From: Candidatus Zhuqueibacterota bacterium
Lineage (GTDB): Bacteria; Zhuqueibacterota; Zhuqueibacteria; Thermofontimicrobiales; Sulfurfontimicrobiaceae
NCBI GenBank assembly: GCA_016927835.1
Contig: JAFGMA010000402.1
Location: 1-49,228 of the forward strand
Length of the DNA stretch: 49,228 nt
Direction: 5' to 3'
Under the pieces are notes generated by a model. That model was given only the letters and a program-made list of their open reading frames with translations. It was not told the DNA's origin and did no database searches. Each line of letters starts with the position of its first letter. Position 1 is the stretch's first letter. Below, in pieces: positions 42,385 to 49,228 of this stretch. Made by a program: the position numbers and the translations under genes.

Positions 42385-45012
42385 TTACCCGCTCTGCCGC
42401 AAATAAGCGTCAATTTCGTTGGCAGCGCGCAAACCTTCTGCAACCGCTTGTACCGCAGTGGTTCCGCCATTCACAATATCGCCGCCGGCAAATACACCTT
42501 TTCGGGTGGTTGCCTGGGAACCTGCTTTGACTGACACCAAACCGTTTCGCGTGAATTCAACGTCCTGCAGCAGAATCTGGATACCGGGATCGACCTGCTG
42601 ACCGATGGCTTCGATTACCAGATTTACCGGCAATTCCGATTCGTCCCCCGCCTGAATGATTGGCTGGCGGCGTCCTGAATCATCGGGTTCTCCCAAAACG
42701 GTTCGCGCCAATTTAATCGCGCGCAGCTTGCCTTGTCCATCGGTCGAATAGCCGGTTGGTTGGGTCAATAGCAATAGATGAATCCCGGCATTGAGCACGT
42801 CAATCCGTTCATCGGGCCACGAAGGCATTTCGTTGAACGAGCGGCGATATATCAAATAAACGTCCTGTGCTCCCAGTTCTTTGGCTGCCAGCGCTGCGTC
42901 GATGGCGGTATTCCCGCCGCCGATCACGGCAACCTTTTCCGGAACCGAAAGAATTTGCCGGTCTTTTACATCCGACAAAAACGTCAGGGCTTCGACGACG
43001 CCCGAACCCGCATTTTCGAATAAAGAAATCCCTTTCTGCAGCCCCATTCCCAGAAACACAGCGTGATATAATTGCAGAATATCATCCAGCGTGAAATTGC
43101 GTGAGATGCCCATCCCGAGCTTCCAGCTCAATCTATCTGGTGGGATGCCTGCGAAGAGTGCCTCAATTTCATCGTCCACATTTTTGTACTGAATGCGCGA
43201 GCCGGGCAATACCGACCGCACGATACCGCCGGGATGCTCCTTTGCATCGAATACAGACACGGAATGACCTTTTTGCAGCAAAGCCGCGGTGCAGGTGATG
43301 CCGGCGACTCCGGCACCTAAAACGGCGATATGTTTGCCTGTGCGTTTTTCCGGGTATTGAATGCGCGCGATTCCCTTCTCGCGTGCCAATTGCGACACTT
43401 TGCGTTGAACATCCCGAATGCGTATCGATTGCCCTGAAAATATGCGTTCGATACATCCGCCTTCGCACTGCTCGCTGGCAGGACAGACAAAAGCACAAAT
43501 TTCCGGCAACAGATTTTTTTCCGTCAACGTACGGTATGCGGTTTCAATATCACCGCGGGCAAACGCTTTGATAAATCCGGGAATATTCACCTCTGCGGGA
43601 CATCCTTCCTGGCAGGTGGGTGATTCACAATCGCGGCAGCGTTCGGCTTCGAGCATGAGTTCATCCAACGACAATTTGCGGGTATTTCGATAGATGGGAC
43701 CGTAGATTTCGCTATCGCGAACCACGCAGCCGGTTTGTACGCCGTCGCGCATGAGCTGGGTGCAGGCAGAGCAGGTGACGCAGGTTTTCTTCGGATTCAT
43801 TGCGCCGGTTTCGATCAAGTCTTTTACCGAGTCCGGGTACGCGAACATGCCGCGACCCTGCCCGATCAATGTCGCACCGCCGTATGCGATCACTGCTGCG
43901 GCGACATTGGGCAAAAAATGCCTGAGCCAGCTATAGCCTGAAGCAACCACGGGCAAATCCGGGTATGCCTCCTGAATTTGACGGGTGATGCCGACGAGCC
44001 GGATAACGCCTTCCAGCGGGTGTTCTTCCGGTACTGCAACGTTCTTCACCGGAAAATCGAACGGTCTGCCAAAATGCGGATTGAAATACGGATTTCCGAT
44101 ACTGATGTTGATCAGCGGAAAACCCAGGGCTTTCAATATGCCCACCAATTTAACGGGTTCGGTTAAATCGGGCAGCCGGCAGTCCGATTCGCGCATGCCA
44201 AAACCGTACGGATAACTGATGGCATCGAACACATTCAAGCGCGTGGTGATGAATGCATCGGGCACTGCCGCATGGATTTTTTCGAGGGTCTCCCGCAAAA
44301 ATCGTGTGCGGTTTTCAAACGAGCTGCCATAGCGACTGTTTTCGCGGGTGAAGGATGCCAGCAATTCCGAGACAAGGTAACGGTGACAGCTTTTCACATC
44401 CACGCCATCGAAGCCGGCTTGCGCTGCCAATTGCGCCGCATACACGTATTTCGCCTGCAAGTCGTCCAGTTCTTCATCCGTAATCAGCGGATAGTCCGGC
44501 GGCAGGTTATGTTTGGGATCGAGTATCGGGCTATGATGCGCGATGATGGGTTTTGGCTTGCCTGCGGGCTTGCTGTACCTGCCCGAATGCGTCAGTTGCA
44601 GGATGAGCACCGGGCGATGATCGGGACCCATGCTTTCGTATGCAGCCCGATGTGTTTCTTCGACTAATTGCTTGAAAATATTTACATTTGAATCATTTAT
44701 ATAAAATTGTCCCGGATTCGATCTGGCTTCGGGCGCAACAGCGGTTGCCTCGATCCAGATCAGGCTTGAGCCGCCGGCGGCATAGCGTTGGTAGCGCCTG
44801 AAGGCGTAAGGTCCTGGCGTGCCGTCAAAAGTCGCATCGAATCCCTCCATCGGGTGGATGCAAAAGCGATTGGCTAATTTGTGTTTATCAATTGAAATCG
44901 AATCGAATAAATTTGATATATCATTGGTAATCGGAATTTCCAGATTGAGCTTTTCAGCTTCCTGTTTCAAATGCTCCAGATTTTTGATGTGAAACCGTTG
45001 ATGCTTAGCCAT
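42385..45012 (-). CDS. Fused old-yellow-enzyme and GltD-like flavoprotein
   Basis: An 875-residue fusion. Residues 40-405 are an FMN TIM barrel of the NADH:flavin oxidoreductase/old-yellow-enzyme family (HPMEGFDATFDG, LQLTHSGRYS, GGATLIGQGRGMF). Cys411, 414, 417 and 429 follow as a 4Fe-4S site as in 2,4-dienoyl-CoA reductases. Then a GltD-like N-terminal domain with eight cysteines (459, 462, 467, 471 and 506, 510, 516, 520) for two more clusters. Finally an FAD/NAD oxidoreductase: GAGVAG at 566-571 and VAVIGGGNTAIDAA later, closing GVFAGGDIVNGGTT. It should pass electrons from NAD(P)H via FAD and FeS clusters to FMN and reduce an unsaturated substrate, unknown. The open frame begins at 45171; GGAGA 8 bases before the ATG at 45012 decides the start. 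Confidence 0.85.
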   Translation of the reverse strand: MAKHQRFHIKNLEHLKQEAEKLNLEIPITNDISNLFDSISIDKHKLANRFCIHPMEGFDATFDGTPGPYAFRRYQRYAAGGSSLIWIEATAVAPEARSNPGQFYINDSNVNIFKQLVEETHRAAYESMGPDHRPVLILQLTHSGRYSKPAGKPKPIIAHHSPILDPKHNLPPDYPLITDEELDDLQAKYVYAAQLAAQAGFDGVDVKSCHRYLVSELLASFTRENSRYGSSFENRTRFLRETLEKIHAAVPDAFITTRLNVFDAISYPYGFGMRESDCRLPDLTEPVKLVGILKALGFPLINISIGNPYFNPHFGRPFDFPVKNVAVPEEHPLEGVIRLVGITRQIQEAYPDLPVVASGYSWLRHFLPNVAAAVIAYGGATLIGQGRGMFAYPDSVKDLIETGAMNPKKTCVTCSACTQLMRDGVQTGCVVRDSEIYGPIYRNTRKLSLDELMLEAERCRDCESPTCQEGCPAEVNIPGFIKAFARGDIETAYRTLTEKNLLPEICAFVCPASEQCEGGCIERIFSGQSIRIRDVQRKVSQLAREKGIARIQYPEKRTGKHIAVLGAGVAGITCTAALLQKGHSVSVFDAKEHPGGIVRSVLPGSRIQYKNVDDEIEALFAGIPPDRLSWKLGMGISRNFTLDDILQLYHAVFLGMGLQKGISLFENAGSGVVEALTFLSDVKDRQILSVPEKVAVIGGGNTAIDAALAAKELGAQDVYLIYRRSFNEMPSWPDERIDVLNAGIHLLLLTQPTGYSTDGQGKLRAIKLARTVLGEPDDSGRRQPIIQAGDESELPVNLVIEAIGQQVDPGIQILLQDVEFTRNGLVSVKAGSQATTRKGVFAGGDIVNGGTTAVQAVAEGLRAANEIDAYLRQSG

Positions 45013-45451
45013 ACAGTGTCTCCGTTGATACACATTCAAACCATAATTTTGATAGAACCTGCTCGAAAGGTACGTTTTTTTTACTGAATTGTCAATGAAT
45101 TTTTGGATGGGGATTTTGGAGATTTGTTCGACGTGTTTGTGCCTGACCGAAAAGTCTTTTCTCTTCACCATGAACGGAGTCGGAAGGTGATAAGCTATTG
45201 TTTTTAAATTATGCTTTGACTACGCTCGACATGAAGATATTCGTTGTCGCTCTGGCGCTGAACGATTACCCGGCGCTAAAAGAAATAGCTTGACATAGCA
45301 TACGAATTTTCTTATATTAAGAAGTAGCAATGGTGAAACTCCTTAATTACTATTTTACTTAGCTTTATAACGTGAAAATCATTCATTGATTTTCAGCCTG
45401 AAAACACATTTTTGCAAAATCGATGAGCTTTAAAAACCCAGGAGAAACACT
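45013..45451. other. Intergenic region with lipoprotein promoter
   Basis: Divergent spacer. It carries the promoter at 45291-45319 and a leader of about 126 bases. The left part is open in the flavoprotein's frame but has no coding character. Confidence 0.5.
45291..45319 (+). promoter_or_regulatory. Consensus sigma70 promoter of lipoprotein-aro operon
   Basis: TTGACA at 45291-45296, 17-base spacer, TATATT at 45314-45319. It precedes the lipoprotein gene and, through the overlap, the aromatic biosynthesis fusion. Confidence 0.7.
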
Positions 45452-46081
45452 ATGCGAAAGCTTTGCAAAAAAGCGGCTTTTGGATTAGCATTAAGTGGCG
45501 TTTTATTTCTAGCCGGATGTCAGCAAGAGGGTCTTTTCGAAAAAACTACCTATTATTATGATTTACAAGTATCTACTAATAGTGGCAATTTACCGGGCGA
45601 AAATGTCACGCTGAGAAATGCTATCATTCTGATCAACGGAAAAGACCGGGATGCTATCAGTTATGTCAGCGGCACATATCTGTACCGGATTCCGATGAAA
45701 GATATTAACACCATTCAATTTGATGCACAGCGCGCTTCGGGTCGCTACGATGAACCCGGCGGCTGGGATTTGAGCATGAAGATCCTGACAATTTCGAACG
45801 AAACCATCAAAGCGGATTCGATCCCGAATTTTTTTGTCAGGGGATTTCAGACAAAATACGTTGAGCGCATTTTGAGAAATGATGCCTCAAATTTTGACAT
45901 CAAAGGAATAAGAATCCTGAGACAATATACTAAATACGATCCTTCCCGACAGCAAGGATCTCAGTCAAGCTCAGAAGGGTATTCAGGGAACCAGGGCGAA
46001 TATTCTGATACGCAAAAGGAGACGCAAACAGATGGCTCGCAAACAGGAAGCCGAAGAAAAACCGGTCGTAGCCGAAGATAG
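45452..46081 (+). CDS. Lipoprotein of unknown function
   Basis: A 209-residue lipoprotein: signal peptide with lipobox LAGC, lipidated Cys23. The mature part is beta-rich without a known family (TTYYYDLQVST, GTYLYRIPMKDINTIQFD). The last 45 residues are low complexity, rich in Ser, Gln, Gly, Thr and, at the end, Arg (RRKTGRSRR). GGAG lies 7-8 bases before the ATG. The 3' end overlaps the aromatic biosynthesis gene by 50 bases in another frame. The low-complexity tail is therefore partly dictated by the start region of that gene, which may explain its odd composition. Confidence 0.75.
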   Translation: MRKLCKKAAFGLALSGVLFLAGCQQEGLFEKTTYYYDLQVSTNSGNLPGENVTLRNAIILINGKDRDAISYVSGTYLYRIPMKDINTIQFDAQRASGRYDEPGGWDLSMKILTISNETIKADSIPNFFVRGFQTKYVERILRNDASNFDIKGIRILRQYTKYDPSRQQGSQSSSEGYSGNQGEYSDTQKETQTDGSQTGSRRKTGRSRR

Positions 46082-48101
46082 CGCAACCAGTGAGAAGCTC
46101 CGTCAAATTGATTCGGAATTGATTCGATTACTTAGTGAACGTAAAAAAGCAATTGCCAATATTCCGGAAGCGGGGTATCAAATTGGTGAAGAGGAAGCGC
46201 TCCTTTCGCAAATTATCAACCTTGGTAAAAAATATGATTTGGACGCTTATTTTGTCAATAAAATTTTCAAAGACATACAGGATTACTTCAAACGGCTGCA
46301 TCAGGATCGCCTTGCGGATTATCACCGGCAAGCTACAGTTGCAGACGATCAAATTGTGGTGGCTTTCCAGGGAATTGAAGGCGCATACAGTCATCTCGTC
46401 GGGCAGAAGTTTTTCGCTTCGAGGCTCGATCGTGTGGTATTCAAAGGACTGTTGACATTCCGGGCAATTCTCGAAGCGGTGGAGAAAGGGGGAGCCGATT
46501 ACGCGATTTTGCCAATCGAAAATACCACTGCCGGCAGCATCAATGAATCGTATGATTTGCTGGCGCAGACGAAATTATCCATCATCGGCGAAGAAATTTT
46601 GCCTGTCGATCACTGCTTGATGGCGATAGAAAACGTACCGTTATCTCGAATCCGTCGTATCTATTCGCACCCCCAGGCACTTGCACAATGCAGCACCTTC
46701 CTCTCAAGCCTCGATCACTGTACCGTCGAAAGTTTTGTCGATACTGCGATGGCAATCAAAAAAGTGAAAGATGATCAGGACCTATCCGAGGCGGCGATCG
46801 GCAGCGAGGAAGCAGCACAGCTTTATGGTTTAACTGTGGTCAAAAGAGATATCGCCAACACGCGCGAAAATTATACCCGCTTTTTCATCGTCGCCCGGGA
46901 GCCGGTGAAATATGATGAACGCATCCCTTGCAAGACGTCGCTCATTATCGCTACCAAGCATGTCGAAGGCGCGCTGGTAAATTGCTTGAATGTGCTGGCG
47001 AAACATCATCTGAATTTGACCAAGCTGGAATCACGACCGCGAGCAAATGTCCCCTGGGAATATTTATTTTATGTTGATTTCGAAGGCAATTTAGAGCAAC
47101 CCAATGTGAAAATCGGTTTGGAAGAATTAACCGGCGAGGTCAGTTTTATGAAAGTGCTGGGGAGCTATCCGGCAAAAACAAACGGCATTCGCCGCCAGGC
47201 AGATACTGAAATCGCTGCTCGGAATACGACGCCGATATCCGATACTGAACCGCCTCCGGAACGCCCCAAAGGAAAAATAGCTATTCCGGAGAAGAAACCC
47301 TACCGTCTCGCTGGCAGATTCACCAAAGCAGAGGACACCCGGCTGAAGGTGAAAAATGTTGTAATCGGTGGGGGCACGTTCGTCGTGATGGCGGGACCAT
47401 GTGCCGTTGAATCGGACGAACAAATTAATTTATGCGCAAGAGCCGTGGCGGAAAATGGCGGAGATATTCTGCGCGGCGGCGTTTTCAAACCGCGTACCTC
47501 TCCCTACAGCTTTCAGGGGCTTGGTTTTGAGGGATTGGAACTCATGGCGCACGCAGGTGAACGCTATGGTTTGCCGATTATCACTGAAGTGCTGCACCCG
47601 ACCGATGCTGAGAAAATTGCCAAACGCGCCGATATTTTGCAAATCGGAGCCCGTAATATGCAAAATTTTCCGCTGCTGCGAGAGGTTGGACGCCTGAATA
47701 AGCCAATCTTGCTGAAGCGCGGCATGATGGCATCTATCGATGAATTATTGGCGGCGGCTGAATACATCCTTTCACAGGGGAATCAACAGGTTATCCTTTG
47801 CGAGCGCGGCATTCGTACGTTTGAAACCGCCACCCGGAACACACTCGATCTTTCCGCTGTGCCCGTGCTGAAATACCACAGCCACCTGCCGGTCATCGTC
47901 GATCCGTCACATGCCAGCGGCGATTGGAAGTGGATCATTCCGCTGGTCGAGGCATCACTGGCTGTCGGTGCCGATGGCGTCATCGTAGAAATTCATCCGG
48001 AGCCAGAAAAAGCGATGAGCGACGGAGAGCAATCTTTGAACTTCAAGAATTTTGAAGTCATGATGAAACGGTTGCAGCGATTAAAAAACCTGCTTAAATA
48101 A
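46032..48101 (+). CDS. Chorismate mutase-like / prephenate dehydratase / DAHP synthase fusion
   Basis: A 689-residue protein with enzymes from both ends of the phenylalanine pathway. Residues 20-98: AroQ-type chorismate mutase-like helices. Residues 107-290: prephenate dehydratase, with the catalytic TRF motif at 282-284 (ENYTRFFIVA). Residues 300-385: ACT domain with the Phe-binding ESRP at 333-336. Linker 386-424. Residues 425-685: DAHP synthase of the AroAI-beta type (AGPCAVES at 454-461, RGGVFKPRTSPYSFQG, DPSHASG). The mutase part lacks the equivalents of E. coli PheA Lys39 and Arg51, so it may not be catalytic. ACT should give feedback by phenylalanine, possibly over both enzymes. AGGAGA lies 9 bases before the ATG. 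Translation is coupled to the lipoprotein gene by a 50-base overlap. Confidence 0.9.
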   Translation: MARKQEAEEKPVVAEDSATSEKLRQIDSELIRLLSERKKAIANIPEAGYQIGEEEALLSQIINLGKKYDLDAYFVNKIFKDIQDYFKRLHQDRLADYHRQATVADDQIVVAFQGIEGAYSHLVGQKFFASRLDRVVFKGLLTFRAILEAVEKGGADYAILPIENTTAGSINESYDLLAQTKLSIIGEEILPVDHCLMAIENVPLSRIRRIYSHPQALAQCSTFLSSLDHCTVESFVDTAMAIKKVKDDQDLSEAAIGSEEAAQLYGLTVVKRDIANTRENYTRFFIVAREPVKYDERIPCKTSLIIATKHVEGALVNCLNVLAKHHLNLTKLESRPRANVPWEYLFYVDFEGNLEQPNVKIGLEELTGEVSFMKVLGSYPAKTNGIRRQADTEIAARNTTPISDTEPPPERPKGKIAIPEKKPYRLAGRFTKAEDTRLKVKNVVIGGGTFVVMAGPCAVESDEQINLCARAVAENGGDILRGGVFKPRTSPYSFQGLGFEGLELMAHAGERYGLPIITEVLHPTDAEKIAKRADILQIGARNMQNFPLLREVGRLNKPILLKRGMMASIDELLAAAEYILSQGNQQVILCERGIRTFETATRNTLDLSAVPVLKYHSHLPVIVDPSHASGDWKWIIPLVEASLAVGADGVIVEIHPEPEKAMSDGEQSLNFKNFEVMMKRLQRLKNLLK

Positions 48102-48236
48102 TCCCAAACTCGCCACTTGAGTATTTGAACGATGAACGAAGCAAAAATTTCAATCTTTATTATTTTAACGTCACATAATTGAAAACCCGATAGCTGTTTG
48201 ACAATTCTACGCATTCACCTGAAAAGGAGCAACGAG

Positions 48237-48929
48237 ATGTCAAAGATTATAAACGAAGGCATTTGCCGCTTTTGCATGCAGACGTTCTCTGGGCGATCGA
48301 TAAGCCGGCATCTCATCTCGTGCAAGGCAAAGAAAGCCCGGGATGAAAATTCCGCCGCTTCCGCCAAAAAAACGCATGACATTTTCCATCTGAAGCTCGA
48401 GAGCTACAAGCCATATTGGCTGCACATCGAGATGAAAGCCGCAGCCAGGCTTTCTGAACTCGATGATTTTCTCAGACGAATTTGGCTGGAGTGCTGCGGG
48501 CATTTGAGTGAATTTACCATTGATGGCATGCGTTATTCCGATTCCGGGGACGATGGATGGGGACCGGAGCCCGAATCATTGAAAACACCATTAAAAAATG
48601 TTTTGGGCGCAAAATCGCGGTTCGGGTACGAGTATGACTTCGGCTCAACCACGCAAGTTGTCGGAACGGTGGTCGCCCTGCGAAATGGCGTTTTGAGTAA
48701 ACCAGTAGAAATTTTAGCGAGAAATAGTCCCCCGACCTATCCCTGTGAAAACTGTGATGCACCCGCTACCCAATTTTGCTGCGAATGCGAAACACTCATT
48801 TGTGATAATTGCCTGGCACAGCACGAATGCGATGAGGAAATGCTGCTGCCGGTCGTAAATTCGCCCCGTTTTGGCGTTTGCGGTTATTGTGGCGAAAGCG
48901 ATACAGATGATTTTTTGATTCGAAAATAG
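48237..48929 (+). CDS. pRiA4b ORF-3-like protein with zinc-binding ends
   Basis: A 230-residue protein. The core at about 47-150 (IFHLKLESYKPYWLHIEMKAAARLSELDDFLRRIWLECCGHLSEFTIDG, split over strands and helix) matches the plasmid pRiA4b ORF-3-like family, found on plasmids, in transposons and on chromosomes; its function is unknown. The N-terminus has a zinc-finger pattern C10-x2-C13-x11-H25-x3-C29. The C-terminus has B-box-like cysteines at 170, 173, 182, 184, 189, 192 with His196 and Cys198, and a last pair at 215 and 218. AAGGAG lies about 8 bases before the ATG at 48237; a longer frame from 48198 has no binding site. It stands alone after the aromatic gene. Confidence 0.75.
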   Translation: MSKIINEGICRFCMQTFSGRSISRHLISCKAKKARDENSAASAKKTHDIFHLKLESYKPYWLHIEMKAAARLSELDDFLRRIWLECCGHLSEFTIDGMRYSDSGDDGWGPEPESLKTPLKNVLGAKSRFGYEYDFGSTTQVVGTVVALRNGVLSKPVEILARNSPPTYPCENCDAPATQFCCECETLICDNCLAQHECDEEMLLPVVNSPRFGVCGYCGESDTDDFLIRK

Positions 48930-49228
48930 CCCGATCCAGTAATCCAGCAGCTCTGATTTTATCGCAGTTGCCAGAGAATCTGTTGATCGCGAGGAATCAG
49001 CGAATCAGAGCAACAACTATTTTCTGGATTCGCCTTCATTCGCCAATATCACCAAAAAGCAATTGCGCGTTTCATGCACTTGTTAATGAAGGCTCGAATC
49101 GTAACCATTCACCGGTTTTGTCATCGAGCAGGAATCTTCTTATTATACTTGTTACGGGTGAATTTGTAACATTGCATTTTTATTTTGTCATTGCGAGGCG
49201 TTTTTTGCCGGGGGCGCCCAGCCGAAGC
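48930..49228. other. Right edge, no gene seen
   Basis: No gene supported. The last 50 bases (GTCATTGCGAGGCG onwards) resemble the start of another short genomic repeat of the TCATTGCGAGG type, cut by the window edge. Confidence 0.4.

Noticed and set aside
42419..44667. Many open frames opposite the flavoprotein gene
   Set aside because: Shadows of a GC-richer coding region; the minus-strand frame has complete motifs.
1..49228. tRNA, rRNA, CRISPR array, riboswitch
   Set aside because: I looked for cloverleaf and TpsiC-like segments, regular repeat-spacer series and known aptamer cores and found none I could support.

Overview
The window looks like chromosomal DNA of a Gram-negative bacterium from the wider Fibrobacterota-Chlorobiota-Bacteroidota (FCB) neighbourhood, most plausibly a Calditrichota/KSB1-type lineage. 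This is an inference. It rests on a secreted esterase with a C-terminal sorting domain of the YPNPFN type, a one-protein hybrid two-component regulator with a Reg_prop propeller and AraC output, several lipoproteins and outer-envelope transport genes, a GH57 branching enzyme, and moderate GC content. At least five start regions carry near-consensus sigma70 promoters (TTGACA, 17 bp, TATAAT/TATATT), which argues against a true Bacteroidota, where the consensus differs. I found no rRNA, tRNA, CRISPR array, prophage or complete insertion sequence.

Layout. 0.5-6.5 kb: a BrxF-like P-loop ATPase overlapping an M28 peptidase gene, a secreted esterase, a secreted protein with a catalytically dead transglutaminase-like domain, and a TPR protein. 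7-16 kb: a CPBP-type membrane protein with altered active-site residues, an RlpA-like protein, a PfkB sugar kinase divergent from an MFS transporter, a TPR lipoprotein, a secreted protein of unknown role, alanine dehydrogenase and S-adenosylmethionine decarboxylase. 16.2-22 kb: a tightly packed operon of TetR regulator, outer-membrane-barrel-like protein, ABC ATPase, two FtsX-type permeases and a LolA-like periplasmic protein. Its promoter holds a palindrome between -35 and -10. This is the most coherent system in the window and reads as a self-contained envelope lipid or lipoprotein transport route.

22-28.6 kb: a SpoIIE/PP2C phosphatase and GH57 branching enzyme on the minus strand, then a gene-free stretch with two short inverted-repeat elements (one a 214-bp MITE-like unit with perfect 15-bp ends), then an OPT-family transporter and a TPR protein. 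28.6-32.7 kb: a probable five-gene operon (PAP2 phosphatase, diacylglycerol/undecaprenol kinase, arginyltransferase-like GNAT protein, D-amino-acid PLP enzyme, HAD phosphatase). 32.9-37 kb: a small C-terminal enzyme fragment, a hairpin element, the sorted esterase, and a two-gene unit in which a C39-like peptidase is cut by an in-frame TAA.

37-45 kb: the 1345-residue hybrid sensor, an SDR oxidoreductase and a fused old-yellow-enzyme/GltD-like flavoprotein. 45.4-48.1 kb: a lipoprotein overlapping a single gene that encodes chorismate mutase-like, prephenate dehydratase, ACT and DAHP synthase domains. 48.2-48.9 kb: a pRiA4b ORF-3-like protein between zinc-binding ends. Start codons were moved from the longest ORF wherever a ribosome binding site, signal peptide or operon overlap favoured an internal start.
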